Assembly: GCA_963599445.1 (NCBI GenBank)
Contig: CAVBWZ010000012.1
Location: 1 to 64,000, forward strand
DNA: 64,000 bases
Source of the DNA: UBA9732 sp963599445
GTDB lineage: Bacteria > Spirochaetota > Spirochaetia > Sphaerochaetales > Sphaerochaetaceae
Direction: 5' to 3'
A program made the translations under genes and the position numbers. Below, in pieces: positions 24,217-32,133 of the stretch. Each line of letters starts with the position of its first letter. The stretch's first letter is position 1. The notes beneath the pieces are model-generated. The model ran no database searches and was not told where the DNA came from. It saw only the letters and a program-made list of their open reading frames with translations.

Positions 24217-25539
24217 ATGCAAACAAAACTTGATTTTATCGGCGGAAATACAAAGCGCTGCCTATTGGCGATGGCACTTCCGATGATTGCCGCCATGTTC
24301 CTCAACATGATGTATAACCTCGTGGACAGCCTGTGGATTGGAAACCTGTTGGGCGAGACAGCCTATGCCGCACTCACGAACTCCACTCCCATCATTCTGA
24401 TTCTGACCTCGGTTGCAATGGGTGCGACGAATGGAGTTTCCATTTTGCTTTCTCAGGCGATTGGAGCAGGGGACAAGGAGAAAACGGAAAGCCTGATTAC
24501 TACATCGTTCTGCGCGGCCGTTGCATTTTCGTTGCTCGCGACGGTTTTGCTGGAGGTGTTTCTGCCGGGAATTTTGAAGGCACTGAATACCCCGGCTGAA
24601 ACATATGACATGGCATACAGCTATCTGTCCATCTATGTTCTGGGGTATTTGGCCGTCTACCTCTACCTTTACTTCACCGCCGTTCTGCGCAGTTTTGGCA
24701 ATTCCATGTTTCAGGCTGTGGCTATGCTGGTATCCACGATTCTGAATGCAATTCTTGACCCGCTTTTCATTCACTTAATCGGCTTCCACGGAGCTGCGAT
24801 TGCAACGCTTCTCTCTCAGCTGATTTGCTTGCTTTTCATGCTGGTTTATCTGAGAAAGAAAAATTTATTTGCGTTCAAGCTCTCTGCGTTTGACAGGTAC
24901 GAAGTCTTGCCTCTCGTTCAAAAAGCGGTTCCGTCCGTGATTCAGCAGAGCATCCCCGCCATCAGCACCACATTTCTCACTGCGCTCGTCAGTACATACA
25001 GCGTCACGGCGATTGCGGCCTACGGTGTGACCGGCAAGTTGGAAACCATTCTGTTCTACCCTGCAATGGCGCTGAATATGGTCTTGACCACGATTGTCGG
25101 GCAATGCTCCGGCGGCAAGCGGTATGACCGAGCGAAGGACTATTTGAAATGCGCACTGGGCTACGGCTGCGGCCTGCTTGTGATCCTCTCCACTTTAGTG
25201 GTCGGATTCTCCAAACAGCTTTCCAGTTTGTTCGTCAAGAGCGACGGTGTGGCGGCCATTGTGGGAACGTATTTCCTAATCGTCAGTATTGGGTACATTC
25301 TGAATACAGTCACAAACTGCTATCTTGGAACGATTAACGGTATGGGAAAGCCCTCGAAAAGCATGTTCCTGATGATCTTCTATTACATCATTGTGCGGAT
25401 GCCTTTGGCTTATCTGCTTTCCCATCTTGGTTTTGGCCTGAATGGGATTTGGACTGCGGTACTGGCCAGTCATGTGGTGGCAAGTTTTGCAGCAGCAACA
25501 ACGGGGACGATGGTTGTAAAAAGAGGTGAAAAATCATAA
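24217..25539 (+). CDS. MATE family multidrug efflux transporter
   Basis: A 440-residue membrane protein with about 12 hydrophobic segments in two similar halves. The start TKLDFIGGNTKRCLLAMALPMIAAMFLNMMYNLVD (in parts) and MGATNGVSILLSQAIGAGD are typical of the MATE/DinF family, which exports cationic drugs by Na+ or H+ antiport. The ATG at 24217 has AAAGGA with 8-base spacing; the upstream ATGs overlap the operator. It is presumably controlled by the TetR protein encoded just upstream. Substrate not predictable. Confidence 0.9.
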   Translation: MQTKLDFIGGNTKRCLLAMALPMIAAMFLNMMYNLVDSLWIGNLLGETAYAALTNSTPIILILTSVAMGATNGVSILLSQAIGAGDKEKTESLITTSFCAAVAFSLLATVLLEVFLPGILKALNTPAETYDMAYSYLSIYVLGYLAVYLYLYFTAVLRSFGNSMFQAVAMLVSTILNAILDPLFIHLIGFHGAAIATLLSQLICLLFMLVYLRKKNLFAFKLSAFDRYEVLPLVQKAVPSVIQQSIPAISTTFLTALVSTYSVTAIAAYGVTGKLETILFYPAMALNMVLTTIVGQCSGGKRYDRAKDYLKCALGYGCGLLVILSTLVVGFSKQLSSLFVKSDGVAAIVGTYFLIVSIGYILNTVTNCYLGTINGMGKPSKSMFLMIFYYIIVRMPLAYLLSHLGFGLNGIWTAVLASHVVASFAAATTGTMVVKRGEKS

Positions 25540-25588
25540 GGGATGCTTCTCTTTGCTATTGACAGATACGCCTTTCATAAGTATAACG

Positions 25589-25604
25589 TCTAATATGCAT
25601 TAGA
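25589..25604 (+). promoter_or_regulatory. Operator-like palindrome before the second TetR
   Basis: TCTAAT-ATGC-ATTAGA, a perfect dyad centred about 55 bases before the TetR start at 25652. Confidence 0.55.
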
Positions 25605-25651
25605 TGATATGTATTGAACAATATGTTTTAGAGAATGAAAGGATGCAAACT

Positions 25652-26275
25652 ATGGCTCCAAAGAATAAGTTTACGAAGGAAGAAATGATAGAAGCTGCGA
25701 TGCGCGTTGTGCAGACCAAAGGTATCGATGGCCTGACCGCAAAGACGATGGCAGACGAACTCGGAACCTCCACCCAGCCTGTTTTTACCGCTTTTGGCTC
25801 AATGGATACCGTCAAGCAGGAAGTCTATGCTGCAGCAGTGCGTGTGTATGACAGCTATGTGGATGCTGGGCTGAAGGAAAAGATTCCGTTCTTTGGTGTC
25901 GGGATGCAGTATATCCGGTTTGCACGGGAAGAACCGGAGCTTTATCGGTTCCTCTTTTTGACGCGGACGCAAGATCAGGAATATAGCGTCATGAAAGCCA
26001 TGCGGCATTTGCAGGAGTTTGTTCGGCCAATGCTGGTGAACATTTACCATGTTACTGACGAAGAAGCAGACCTTTATTTCCGTGATCTGTGGTTCGTCGT
26101 GCATAGTCTGTCCACTCTGATAGTGACCGGCGATTGCCCATACTCCGACTGGGAGATTGGGCAAATTCTAACGGGCTTCAGCATCAGCATCTGCAAATCC
26201 ATCAAGGAAATTCCCGGCTTTGCGGCAGGCACCTTTGACCGTGATGCTGCGTTTCGAGCGCTGAGTTCTAAATGA
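25652..26275 (+). CDS. TetR/AcrR family regulator with a TetR_C_13/37-like C-terminal domain
   Basis: A 207-residue regulator. The HTH region reads FTKEEMIEAAMRVVQTKG, then GLTAKTMADELGTSTQPVFTAFGSMDTVKQEV, in which a Phe replaces the usual Tyr of the recognition helix end. The C-terminal domain contains GVGMQYIRFAREEPELYRFLF, common in Firmicutes TetR proteins. The ATG at 25652 has AAAGGA 8 bases before it. The next gene, a Cys-rich KTR protein, starts 16 bases on. The target is probably its own promoter; the palindrome at 25589 is a candidate site. Confidence 0.85.
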   Translation: MAPKNKFTKEEMIEAAMRVVQTKGIDGLTAKTMADELGTSTQPVFTAFGSMDTVKQEVYAAAVRVYDSYVDAGLKEKIPFFGVGMQYIRFAREEPELYRFLFLTRTQDQEYSVMKAMRHLQEFVRPMLVNIYHVTDEEADLYFRDLWFVVHSLSTLIVTGDCPYSDWEIGQILTGFSISICKSIKEIPGFAAGTFDRDAAFRALSSK

Positions 26276-26291
26276 ACCGAGGTGATTTCAA

Positions 26292-26480
26292 GTGGCAGAC
26301 AAAACGAATACCAAAATTGATTGGCTTTGCTGCCCAAGATGCGGCGGCAAAACAAGAACGCAGATATTGCCGCACACGGTATTGGAGGAATATCCGCTAT
26401 TCTGTCCGAAGTGCAAATACACCTGCGTAATCCGTTTCAAGGACGGAAGAATTGAAAAAATCAAAATGCCAGACGCTTAG
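26292..26480 (+). CDS. Cysteine-rich KTR-type small protein
   Basis: A 62-residue protein with two CxxC pairs (CCPRCGGKTRTQI and FCPKC), as in a zinc ribbon. The KTR triplet after the first pair and the FKDGRIEKIKMPDA end match the Cys_rich_KTR family, which is common on Firmicutes mobile DNA next to TetR genes. It starts at the GTG at 26292 with GAGGTGA in front. Function unknown. Its presence supports a Firmicutes origin for this block. Confidence 0.8.
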   Translation: MADKTNTKIDWLCCPRCGGKTRTQILPHTVLEEYPLFCPKCKYTCVIRFKDGRIEKIKMPDA

Positions 26481-26524
26481 ACGCAGTGCAATCCGAGATG
26501 ATTGGTTTGTGCTGCGTTTTTATT
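26481..26524 (+). terminator. Terminator after the Cys-rich gene
   Basis: ACGCAG...CTGCGT outer stem with CAATC/GATTG inside, followed by TTTTATTTT. Confidence 0.75.
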
Positions 26525-26542
26525 TTGTAAGGAGGCATATGG

Positions 26543-26671
26543 ATGAAAGATGTGTTTCTTGCATATGTCGATTTCGCGGTTGAAGTTGCAAAGAAGTTAA
26601 ACCTGTTCGCCAGTGAATCTGATCTTCAGGAAACCATCAATTTCTGGAAACATTGTCAAAGAGTGCAGTAG
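26543..26671 (+). CDS. Small 42-residue protein
   Basis: A short ORF that starts MKDVFLAYVDFAVEVAKKLN and ends QRVQ. It has an excellent ribosome site (AAGGAGG, 7 bases before the ATG), which is why it is listed. The sequence is amphipathic and helical with no recognised motif. It may be a truncated remnant of a larger island gene or a genuine small protein. Confidence 0.45.
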   Translation: MKDVFLAYVDFAVEVAKKLNLFASESDLQETINFWKHCQRVQ

Positions 26672-26743
26672 AGAGGGAACCTACGCAAAAACGTGAATTG
26701 AAATGCTTAATGCTTGAAGCGAGGAGGGCTGAAGTATCCGTCT

Positions 26744-26992
26744 ATGCAAAAAGGAAATAAAAATGGCCGAAAACTTGAGCCGTGGAGAATAGTCGTAGGC
26801 ACATTGTCCATAGCGTTCATCATATTTCTATGGGTAAAAAATGATATTGCATCTACTTTGGTTGCAATGCCGAAGGAACAGGCCATACCGCTTGCTGTTA
26901 CAACCATTGCAGTTTCTGTGGTTAAAGTTGCTGTAATTGCAGGTGTGCTTCTTTTGGCTAAATGGGTTATCGGAAAAATCAAAAGCAAATGA
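26744..26992 (+). CDS. Small membrane protein
   Basis: An 82-residue protein with two predicted transmembrane segments (IVVGTLSIAFIIFLWV, and VTTIAVSVVKVAVIAGVLLLAKWVIG) and a Lys-rich tail. The ATG at 26744 is preceded by GAGGAGGG at a rather long distance; a TTG at 26714 is the alternative. It lies 29 bases before the serine hydrolase gene. No family recognised. Confidence 0.55.
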   Translation: MQKGNKNGRKLEPWRIVVGTLSIAFIIFLWVKNDIASTLVAMPKEQAIPLAVTTIAVSVVKVAVIAGVLLLAKWVIGKIKSK

Positions 26993-27021
26993 GCGCGAGA
27001 ATAAGCACAGAAGGAGAGTAT

Positions 27022-28002
27022 ATGAAGCAGGAGAAAATTGCAGCAATGGAAACCGCTATTGATGTGGACTACAGCAATATTGCTGGTCTGGTCGTGCTGA
27101 AAGATGGCCAAACGGTTTATGAAAACTATTTTGGGGGCTGCACAGCAGAAAGTCGCATCCATGTTTTCTCGGTGACAAAGAGCATTGTTTCCATCCTGTT
27201 CGGAATCGTGCTGGACAAAGGCTATCTTGACAGCATTGACCGAAAGGTATTGGAGTTTTACCCGGAATACGTTATCAAACGTGGTGAAAAGACAATTCAG
27301 CATGTCACAATTCGGGATATGCTCACCATGACAGCACCCTATAAATATAAGTCCACTCCCTACACAAAGTATTTCACAAGCCTGGATTGGGCGAAATTTT
27401 CTCTTGATGTATTAGGTGGAAAGGGACGGATTGGTGTGTTCCGCTACACGCCGCTGATCGGGCCGGACATTCTGACCGGCATTCTTGTAAAAGTAACTGG
27501 GCAATCCGTTCTCGACTTTGCAAGAGAGAACTTGTTTTCTCCGCTGGGTATTGCTTTGAAGCAGAATATCACGTTCCACAGCAAAGAAGAACAGATGGCG
27601 TTTTATAAAGCGACTGATAGGAGCGTTTGGGTTGCTGACCCAAACGGAGTGAATGCGGGCGGTTGGGGGCTCACTCTTTCTCCGATGGATATGGCGAAAA
27701 TCGGTGAGCTTATCCGGAATAGCGGTGTCTGTGATGGAAGGCGCATTGTATCTGAAGAATGGGTGCGTGAGAGTACATCTGAGCAAAGTCGGTGGATGGA
27801 GCGGGATTTGCCCTATGGATATTTGTGGTGGATTCTTGAGCAGGAGCACGGATGTGCTGCGATGGGTGACGGTGGAAATATCATCTATGTCAGCCAAGAT
27901 AAGAATATGGTTGTTGCGATTGCCTCCCGCTTTCAGCAAAGAGCGAAAGACAGAATCGAATTCATTAAGGAGTATGTCGAGCCAATATTTGCCAATATTT
28001 GA
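27022..28002 (+). CDS. Serine hydrolase of the beta-lactamase / penicillin-binding family (class C fold)
   Basis: A 326-residue protein. The active-site S-x-x-K is in FSVTKSIVS near residue 54. The second motif, usually Y-x-N, appears as RYTP, and the third region is MGDGGNIIYV in place of H/K-x-G. No signal peptide is present, so it is likely cytoplasmic. These proteins are commonly esterases or peptidases rather than true beta-lactamases. AAGGAG precedes the ATG at 27022; the longer frame overlaps the small membrane gene. Part of the island. Confidence 0.82.
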   Translation: MKQEKIAAMETAIDVDYSNIAGLVVLKDGQTVYENYFGGCTAESRIHVFSVTKSIVSILFGIVLDKGYLDSIDRKVLEFYPEYVIKRGEKTIQHVTIRDMLTMTAPYKYKSTPYTKYFTSLDWAKFSLDVLGGKGRIGVFRYTPLIGPDILTGILVKVTGQSVLDFARENLFSPLGIALKQNITFHSKEEQMAFYKATDRSVWVADPNGVNAGGWGLTLSPMDMAKIGELIRNSGVCDGRRIVSEEWVRESTSEQSRWMERDLPYGYLWWILEQEHGCAAMGDGGNIIYVSQDKNMVVAIASRFQQRAKDRIEFIKEYVEPIFANI

Positions 28003-28041
28003 TTGAAACGCCATTGGCGCGGAAATGGAGAATGAAAAACA

Positions 28042-28584
28042 ATGAAGATTGAAACAGAGCGCCTTTTTCTGAGGGAAATGGCACCAGAGGATTTTAATGC
28101 GCTGTACGCCGTGCTTGCTGATTCTGACATCATGCAGCATTACCCTTACACCTTTGACGAGGCTCGCGTCAAAAACTGGATCAGCAAAAACACCGAGCGT
28201 TACCATGTGTTCGGCTTCGGCCTGTGGGCCGTCTGTTTGAAACCTACGGGTGAGATGATCGGTGACTGCGGGCTAACCATGCAGAATATAGGCGGTACGA
28301 TTCTGCCAGAGATCGGCTATCATATCGCAAAGGCACACCAGCGCCAAGGCTTTGCAACAGAAGCGGCGCAGGCTGTTCGTGACTGGACATTTACGCATAC
28401 GACTTTAGGCATGGTGTATTCCTATATGAAAAAGGCAAACACTCCGTCCTCCGCCACCGCCCGTGCAAACGGTATGACGTTGCTAAATGAGTTTACCGGT
28501 GACGAGGGCGAGCAGACCGTTGTATATGGCATCAGCCGCAAAGAATGGCAGAATCAGGAAATATCAAAGGAGATTGTCAAATAA
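28042..28584 (+). CDS. GNAT family N-acetyltransferase (RimJ/RimL-like)
   Basis: A 180-residue protein that begins KIETERLFLREMAPEDFNALYAVLAD (in parts), the standard opening of RimJ/RimL-type GNAT enzymes. It has the acetyl-CoA-binding stretch KAHQRQGFATEAAQAV (Q/RxxGxA/G). Likely acetylates a small amine or protein N terminus; substrate unknown. It follows the serine hydrolase by 39 bases. A degenerate gene remnant overlaps its end. Confidence 0.85.
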   Translation: MKIETERLFLREMAPEDFNALYAVLADSDIMQHYPYTFDEARVKNWISKNTERYHVFGFGLWAVCLKPTGEMIGDCGLTMQNIGGTILPEIGYHIAKAHQRQGFATEAAQAVRDWTFTHTTLGMVYSYMKKANTPSSATARANGMTLLNEFTGDEGEQTVVYGISRKEWQNQEISKEIVK

Positions 28585-28757
28585 AAACCTTAAATGTTAT
28601 CCAAAAGTTGTCAAAAATCGGAAAAATCCCCAGCAGGATTATGTTCTTCTTCTGCATCGTTGGTACGGTATATGCGGTGATGTCAGCAGGCATGCACATG
28701 AATGCGTTTGATTCCTATGACGTATCGGGTGTGGCAATCCCCAGACACCATATATGA
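28575..28757 (+). pseudogene. Remnant of a small Firmicutes-type membrane protein
   Basis: In the frame starting at 28575 the translation reads IKTLNVIQKLSKIGKIPSRI followed by a hydrophobic FFFCIVGTVYAV. This resembles the opening of a clostridial membrane-protein family (LSKIGKI-type start). It has no proper start codon, breaks off after about 50 residues and overlaps the GNAT stop. I read it as a truncated remnant within the island. Confidence 0.4.
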
Positions 28758-28837
28758 TTCTATGATTTTGTACCGGCAACAACGCCGACGGTTATTTTGC
28801 CTGCTGAATAAGGCGATTGTGAGAGGAGGGATTGAAT

Positions 28838-29503
28838 ATGAGCGTCTTGCAGACAATCAATCTCAAAAAATACTACGGCACGAAGCCAAACATTGTCCGT
28901 GCGCTGGACGGCGTGAATTTCTCCGTGGACGATGGCGAGTTCGTTGCGGTCATTGGAGCCTCCGGCAGCGGCAAATCCACGCTTCTCAATATGATAGGCG
29001 GTCTGGATACCCCCACCTCTGGCCGCGTGATTGTGCGCGGACAGGATTTGGCAGGGATGGATGACGAAGCGTTGACGCTGTTTCGGCGGCGTAATATTGG
29101 CTTTGTCTTTCAGAATTACAATCTCGTTCCAATGCTGAGCGTACAGGAAAACATTGTTCTGCCTGTGGAGCTGGACGGGCATACCGCAGAACGCAGTTTC
29201 CTGGAGGACATCGTTTCCATGCTGGGGCTGAAAGACCGGCTGTATGCCATGCCGAATACACTTTCAGGAGGTCAGCAGCAGCGCGTCGCCATTGCCCGCG
29301 CCCTGATTACCAAACCGGCTATCATTCTAGCCGATGAGCCTACCGGAAGTCTGGACAGCCAGACCAGCACAGATGTGCTGGAGCTGCTTCGGCGCAGTAG
29401 CCGCCAGTTTCACCAGACCATCGTGATGATTACCCACAATGACTCCATCACCCGCCTTGCGGATAGAATCGTATGCATTGGTGACGGCAGGATTGTGGGA
29501 TGA
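28838..29503 (+). CDS. ABC transporter ATP-binding protein (MacB/LolD type)
   Basis: A 221-residue ATPase with Walker A GASGSGKST, Q-loop FVFQNYNLVP, signature LSGGQQQR, Walker B IILADEPTGSLD and the H-loop ITHN. The NYNLVPMLSVQENI phrase is typical of the MacB/LolD/BceA group, which pairs with FtsX-type permeases. GAGAGGAGGG precedes the ATG at 28838. The permease gene follows at once, so the two form an exporter, possibly for antimicrobial peptides or lipoproteins. Confidence 0.93.
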   Translation: MSVLQTINLKKYYGTKPNIVRALDGVNFSVDDGEFVAVIGASGSGKSTLLNMIGGLDTPTSGRVIVRGQDLAGMDDEALTLFRRRNIGFVFQNYNLVPMLSVQENIVLPVELDGHTAERSFLEDIVSMLGLKDRLYAMPNTLSGGQQQRVAIARALITKPAIILADEPTGSLDSQTSTDVLELLRRSSRQFHQTIVMITHNDSITRLADRIVCIGDGRIVG

Positions 29504-29514
29504 GGGGCGGTGCT

Positions 29515-31536
29515 ATGAAGAAGAAGGCTATTACCCCCATCGTAAAGACGGTTGCCAAACGGGATATGCGTCCTGACAGTATCAAAAATGTATTTTCCCT
29601 GCTGACGGTCTGCCTTGTGACGGCGCTTCTGCTGTCGCTGGCACTCTATGAAAGCGGCTATGAAACAGCAAAGGACAGAGCCGCCGCAGGACAACCGCAG
29701 GTCGTTTTCTGCGACCTCTCCGTACAGCAGGCCGCAGCCCTGCAAGCGGATGAAGATATTACTTCCATCACTCTGAACGAATCAGAGAATGGCTTGGATG
29801 CGTCAGTTACGCTTTTCGGTGCGGAGAAAATGACGCAGACCGGATTTTCGGATTATATTGCTGAGATCAGTGCAAAGTACGGCATCTGTCACCCTGTAAA
29901 GAACACCATGTTTCTGGACAGCCTATCGGACGGCAACCTGTTCAGTTCCGAACGGCTGCTCCTTGTGGGTGTGGCGTTGTTTGTCCTGCTGGTCAGCGCA
30001 CTGGTAATCTACAATATCTTCTACTTGTCCATAACGATGCAGATTCGACAGTTTGGGCAGTTCCGCACCATCGGAATGACCGCAAAACAGATCAGCGGCA
30101 TCATCCGTACAGAGCGGAAGCTGCTGTGCAGACGGGCAATTCCGGTTGGTCTGGTGATTGGAACATTCATTGCCTACTTGTTGCAGCCAAAAGGCTTTGC
30201 ATGGAAACCTGTGGTTCTGTGGGGCCTCGTGATTGCTCTGGTGGTTGCGTTGGTAGTGCAGCTTGCGCTCAATCAGCCCACCAAAATCGCCAGCAGTGTT
30301 ATACCAGCACGTTCTGCAAGGTTTTTTGAAGGTGCATCTGAAAATCGCATACCGCGAAGTAAAAAACGGAAGCTGTCTGCGTGGGGGCTTGCGCGAATCC
30401 ATGTGACAGGCAGCCGCAAAAAGGTTATGGTGTCTGTGCTTTCTCTGGCTCTCAGCGGACTGCTGTTCACGCTGGCTGCAACCTATACGACCTCCGTAGA
30501 TGCGAAGACCATTGTAGAGCGGGAGCTTTACCAATACGGCCAATTTATCGTGGAAGAATCAGGACTGTACACGCAATCCGCACCGGAGCTGGACAATCTG
30601 ACCTCTCGGATCACGAAGCTCCCTGGTGTGCAAGGCATCGAAAAAGTCACCGAAACCAGCATCAACTGGTCTACGGGTGGTAGCAGCGATGCTGATCAGC
30701 TTTCCATCATCGAAGCGGACGATATGCAGATGATCCAGCCATTTGTCAGAAGCGGCGAGGCCGATTATCAGCAGTTGGTAGCGGAAAACCAAGTCCTTGC
30801 CGTGGACGGCGCAGAGGGTGTTTCCATTGGTAGCTCCGTTGCGCTGATCTTTGAAGATGGCATAACGCAGCAATATACTGTTGGGGCAATACTGGACGAT
30901 GGCATTTACCATGATACTGCGGTATATGGTGGCTGGTTTCTGCTTCCGCGAGAGCTGCTGCCCGAAACGCCGGGGATGTTTGCAGTTTCTACAAAGTTGA
31001 TTGTCGATGCGGACAATGCCGAATTAAGCAATGTCGAAGCTGATTTGAGGGATTTGCTTAAAACCTCCAATCAGGCGACTTTGACCACCAAGCAGGAGGC
31101 TATCATTGAAAAGGATGCCGCCATTCGCCAAGTTAGCCTGTCCGTTGTGGGGATTACGCTGCTGTTTCTCTGTTTCAGCATCCTGATTTTTGCCAACACG
31201 ATTCTGATGAACATTATTGTCCGAAAAAATGAGTACGCCATGCTGCAATCCATCGGCATGACCTACCGACAGGTTCGGGCAATGCAGATTATGGAGAGTA
31301 TTCTGGAAGCGGGGGTTGGATTTGTTATTACACTGGTGCTGGGCATTATCTTCGGAATCGGGATGATTCAGGTTTTGACGCGCATGGGGATGTTCTATCT
31401 GGCCTATACATTCCCGTCTGCCATGTTCGCCCTGTACTGCGCCATCACGTTGATTGTCATGTTCGCCATTACATTCATTGCGTTCAATTCCATGCAGAAA
31501 GCGCCGCTGGTCGAGCGTATGCGGACAGTAGAGTGA
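29515..31536 (+). CDS. FtsX-like ABC transporter permease
   Basis: A 673-residue permease with an FtsX-type layout. A first TM near the N terminus is followed by an extracellular domain, three TMs (including LLVGVALFVLLVSALVIYNIFYLSI), a linker, a further TM (VMVSVLSLALSGLLFTLAAT), a second large extracellular domain and three C-terminal TMs. The cytoplasmic EYAMLQSIGMTYRQVRAMQIMES loop is the conserved coupling segment. The ATG at 29515 has GAGGGG before it; the ATG at 29500 overlaps the ATPase stop. No dedicated two-component system is adjacent, unlike typical Bce modules. Confidence 0.88.
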   Translation: MKKKAITPIVKTVAKRDMRPDSIKNVFSLLTVCLVTALLLSLALYESGYETAKDRAAAGQPQVVFCDLSVQQAAALQADEDITSITLNESENGLDASVTLFGAEKMTQTGFSDYIAEISAKYGICHPVKNTMFLDSLSDGNLFSSERLLLVGVALFVLLVSALVIYNIFYLSITMQIRQFGQFRTIGMTAKQISGIIRTERKLLCRRAIPVGLVIGTFIAYLLQPKGFAWKPVVLWGLVIALVVALVVQLALNQPTKIASSVIPARSARFFEGASENRIPRSKKRKLSAWGLARIHVTGSRKKVMVSVLSLALSGLLFTLAATYTTSVDAKTIVERELYQYGQFIVEESGLYTQSAPELDNLTSRITKLPGVQGIEKVTETSINWSTGGSSDADQLSIIEADDMQMIQPFVRSGEADYQQLVAENQVLAVDGAEGVSIGSSVALIFEDGITQQYTVGAILDDGIYHDTAVYGGWFLLPRELLPETPGMFAVSTKLIVDADNAELSNVEADLRDLLKTSNQATLTTKQEAIIEKDAAIRQVSLSVVGITLLFLCFSILIFANTILMNIIVRKNEYAMLQSIGMTYRQVRAMQIMESILEAGVGFVITLVLGIIFGIGMIQVLTRMGMFYLAYTFPSAMFALYCAITLIVMFAITFIAFNSMQKAPLVERMRTVE

Positions 31537-31613
31537 GCCTGCACCACCTAAGGAAATGGAACATGAACCGAAAAATTGATCGAGCAAAACTATTTACATA
31601 GGAGATTCATCAA

Positions 31614-31868
31614 ATGAGTATTCATAATCCAAAACGAAAGCGCAGCGTTACTTGTTCCATGTTGCTGGACGGCCAGGACAGCGATTCTGTTGCCCTGGAA
31701 GTCTCAAAGATATTTCCATATTTTTGGTTCTTCACGGAAAGTTCGGGGATTGGGAGATGGGAATCGAAGGAGATCATCCGGCCTTGGGCTGTCGGGGCTC
31801 TCTGGGCGTTTGGGGCCTATGGGGCCGTTAGGGCTGTTGAAGGCTGTTTAAACAATAGAGGTATCTGA
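31614..31868 (+). pseudogene. Island gene truncated by element 2
   Basis: The ORF opens MSIHNPKRKRSVTCSMLLDG with a good ribosome site (AGGAGA), but its reading frame runs into the left terminal repeat of element 2 at 31726. The last ~48 residues are therefore encoded by non-coding repeat sequence. About 37 residues of the original gene remain. Original function unknown. Confidence 0.55.
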
Positions 31869-32114
31869 GGCTTTTAAGATGGTTGCGGCGCTTGTGGCGG
31901 ATGAGACGCCTAAGGCGCTTCAAGACGGTTGAAGTAGAGCGCTTCAGAGCGTGCCTGAATGTACCTGATAGTACCTGAGCGAACCCGAGTGTTCCGCATT
32001 TCCAAATCCAGACTGTTCTAGAGTGGCACGAGCGGCTAGAACGGCTGGAACGTCCAGTTGAACAATGGAGGCACTGCGGCTTGTTTCAAATCCCCGACTT
32101 TTCCGTGAAGAGCC
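31726..32114 (+). mobile_element. MITE-like element 2 (389 bp)
   Basis: The left end GGTTCTTCACGGAAAGTTCG and the right end (CTTTTCCGTGAAGAGCC) match element 1 in the same orientation. The interior is homologous to element 1, with several small insertions and deletions. Flanks ATATTTTT and TAAATTCT show no target duplication. It marks the right boundary of the island. Confidence 0.75.
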
Positions 32115-32133
32115 TAAATTCTCCTGTTCCCTG

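Larger units (their letters stand above)
23018..32114. other. Accessory island bracketed by elements 1 and 2
   Basis: Everything between the two direct copies of the MITE-like element (23434-31725, 8.3 kb) consists of drug-efflux, regulator and small Firmicutes-like genes. The genes on both sides are housekeeping and spirochaete-like. By eye the island genes use Leu CTG and Arg CGG/CGC more often than their neighbours, which favour CTT/CTC and AGG/CGT. It carries gene remnants at 28575-28757 and 31614-31725. Horizontal acquisition is an inference. Confidence 0.6.

Noticed and set aside
27022..28002. True beta-lactamase resistance gene
   Set aside because: The S-x-x-K is present, but the Y-x-N and K-T-G type motifs are altered and there is no signal peptide, which fits an esterase-like serine hydrolase better.
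23018..32114. Classical composite transposon
   Set aside because: Outer flanks (CGTTTTTT and TAAATTCT) do not match, and no transposase is present in either bracket; only the bracketing is supported.
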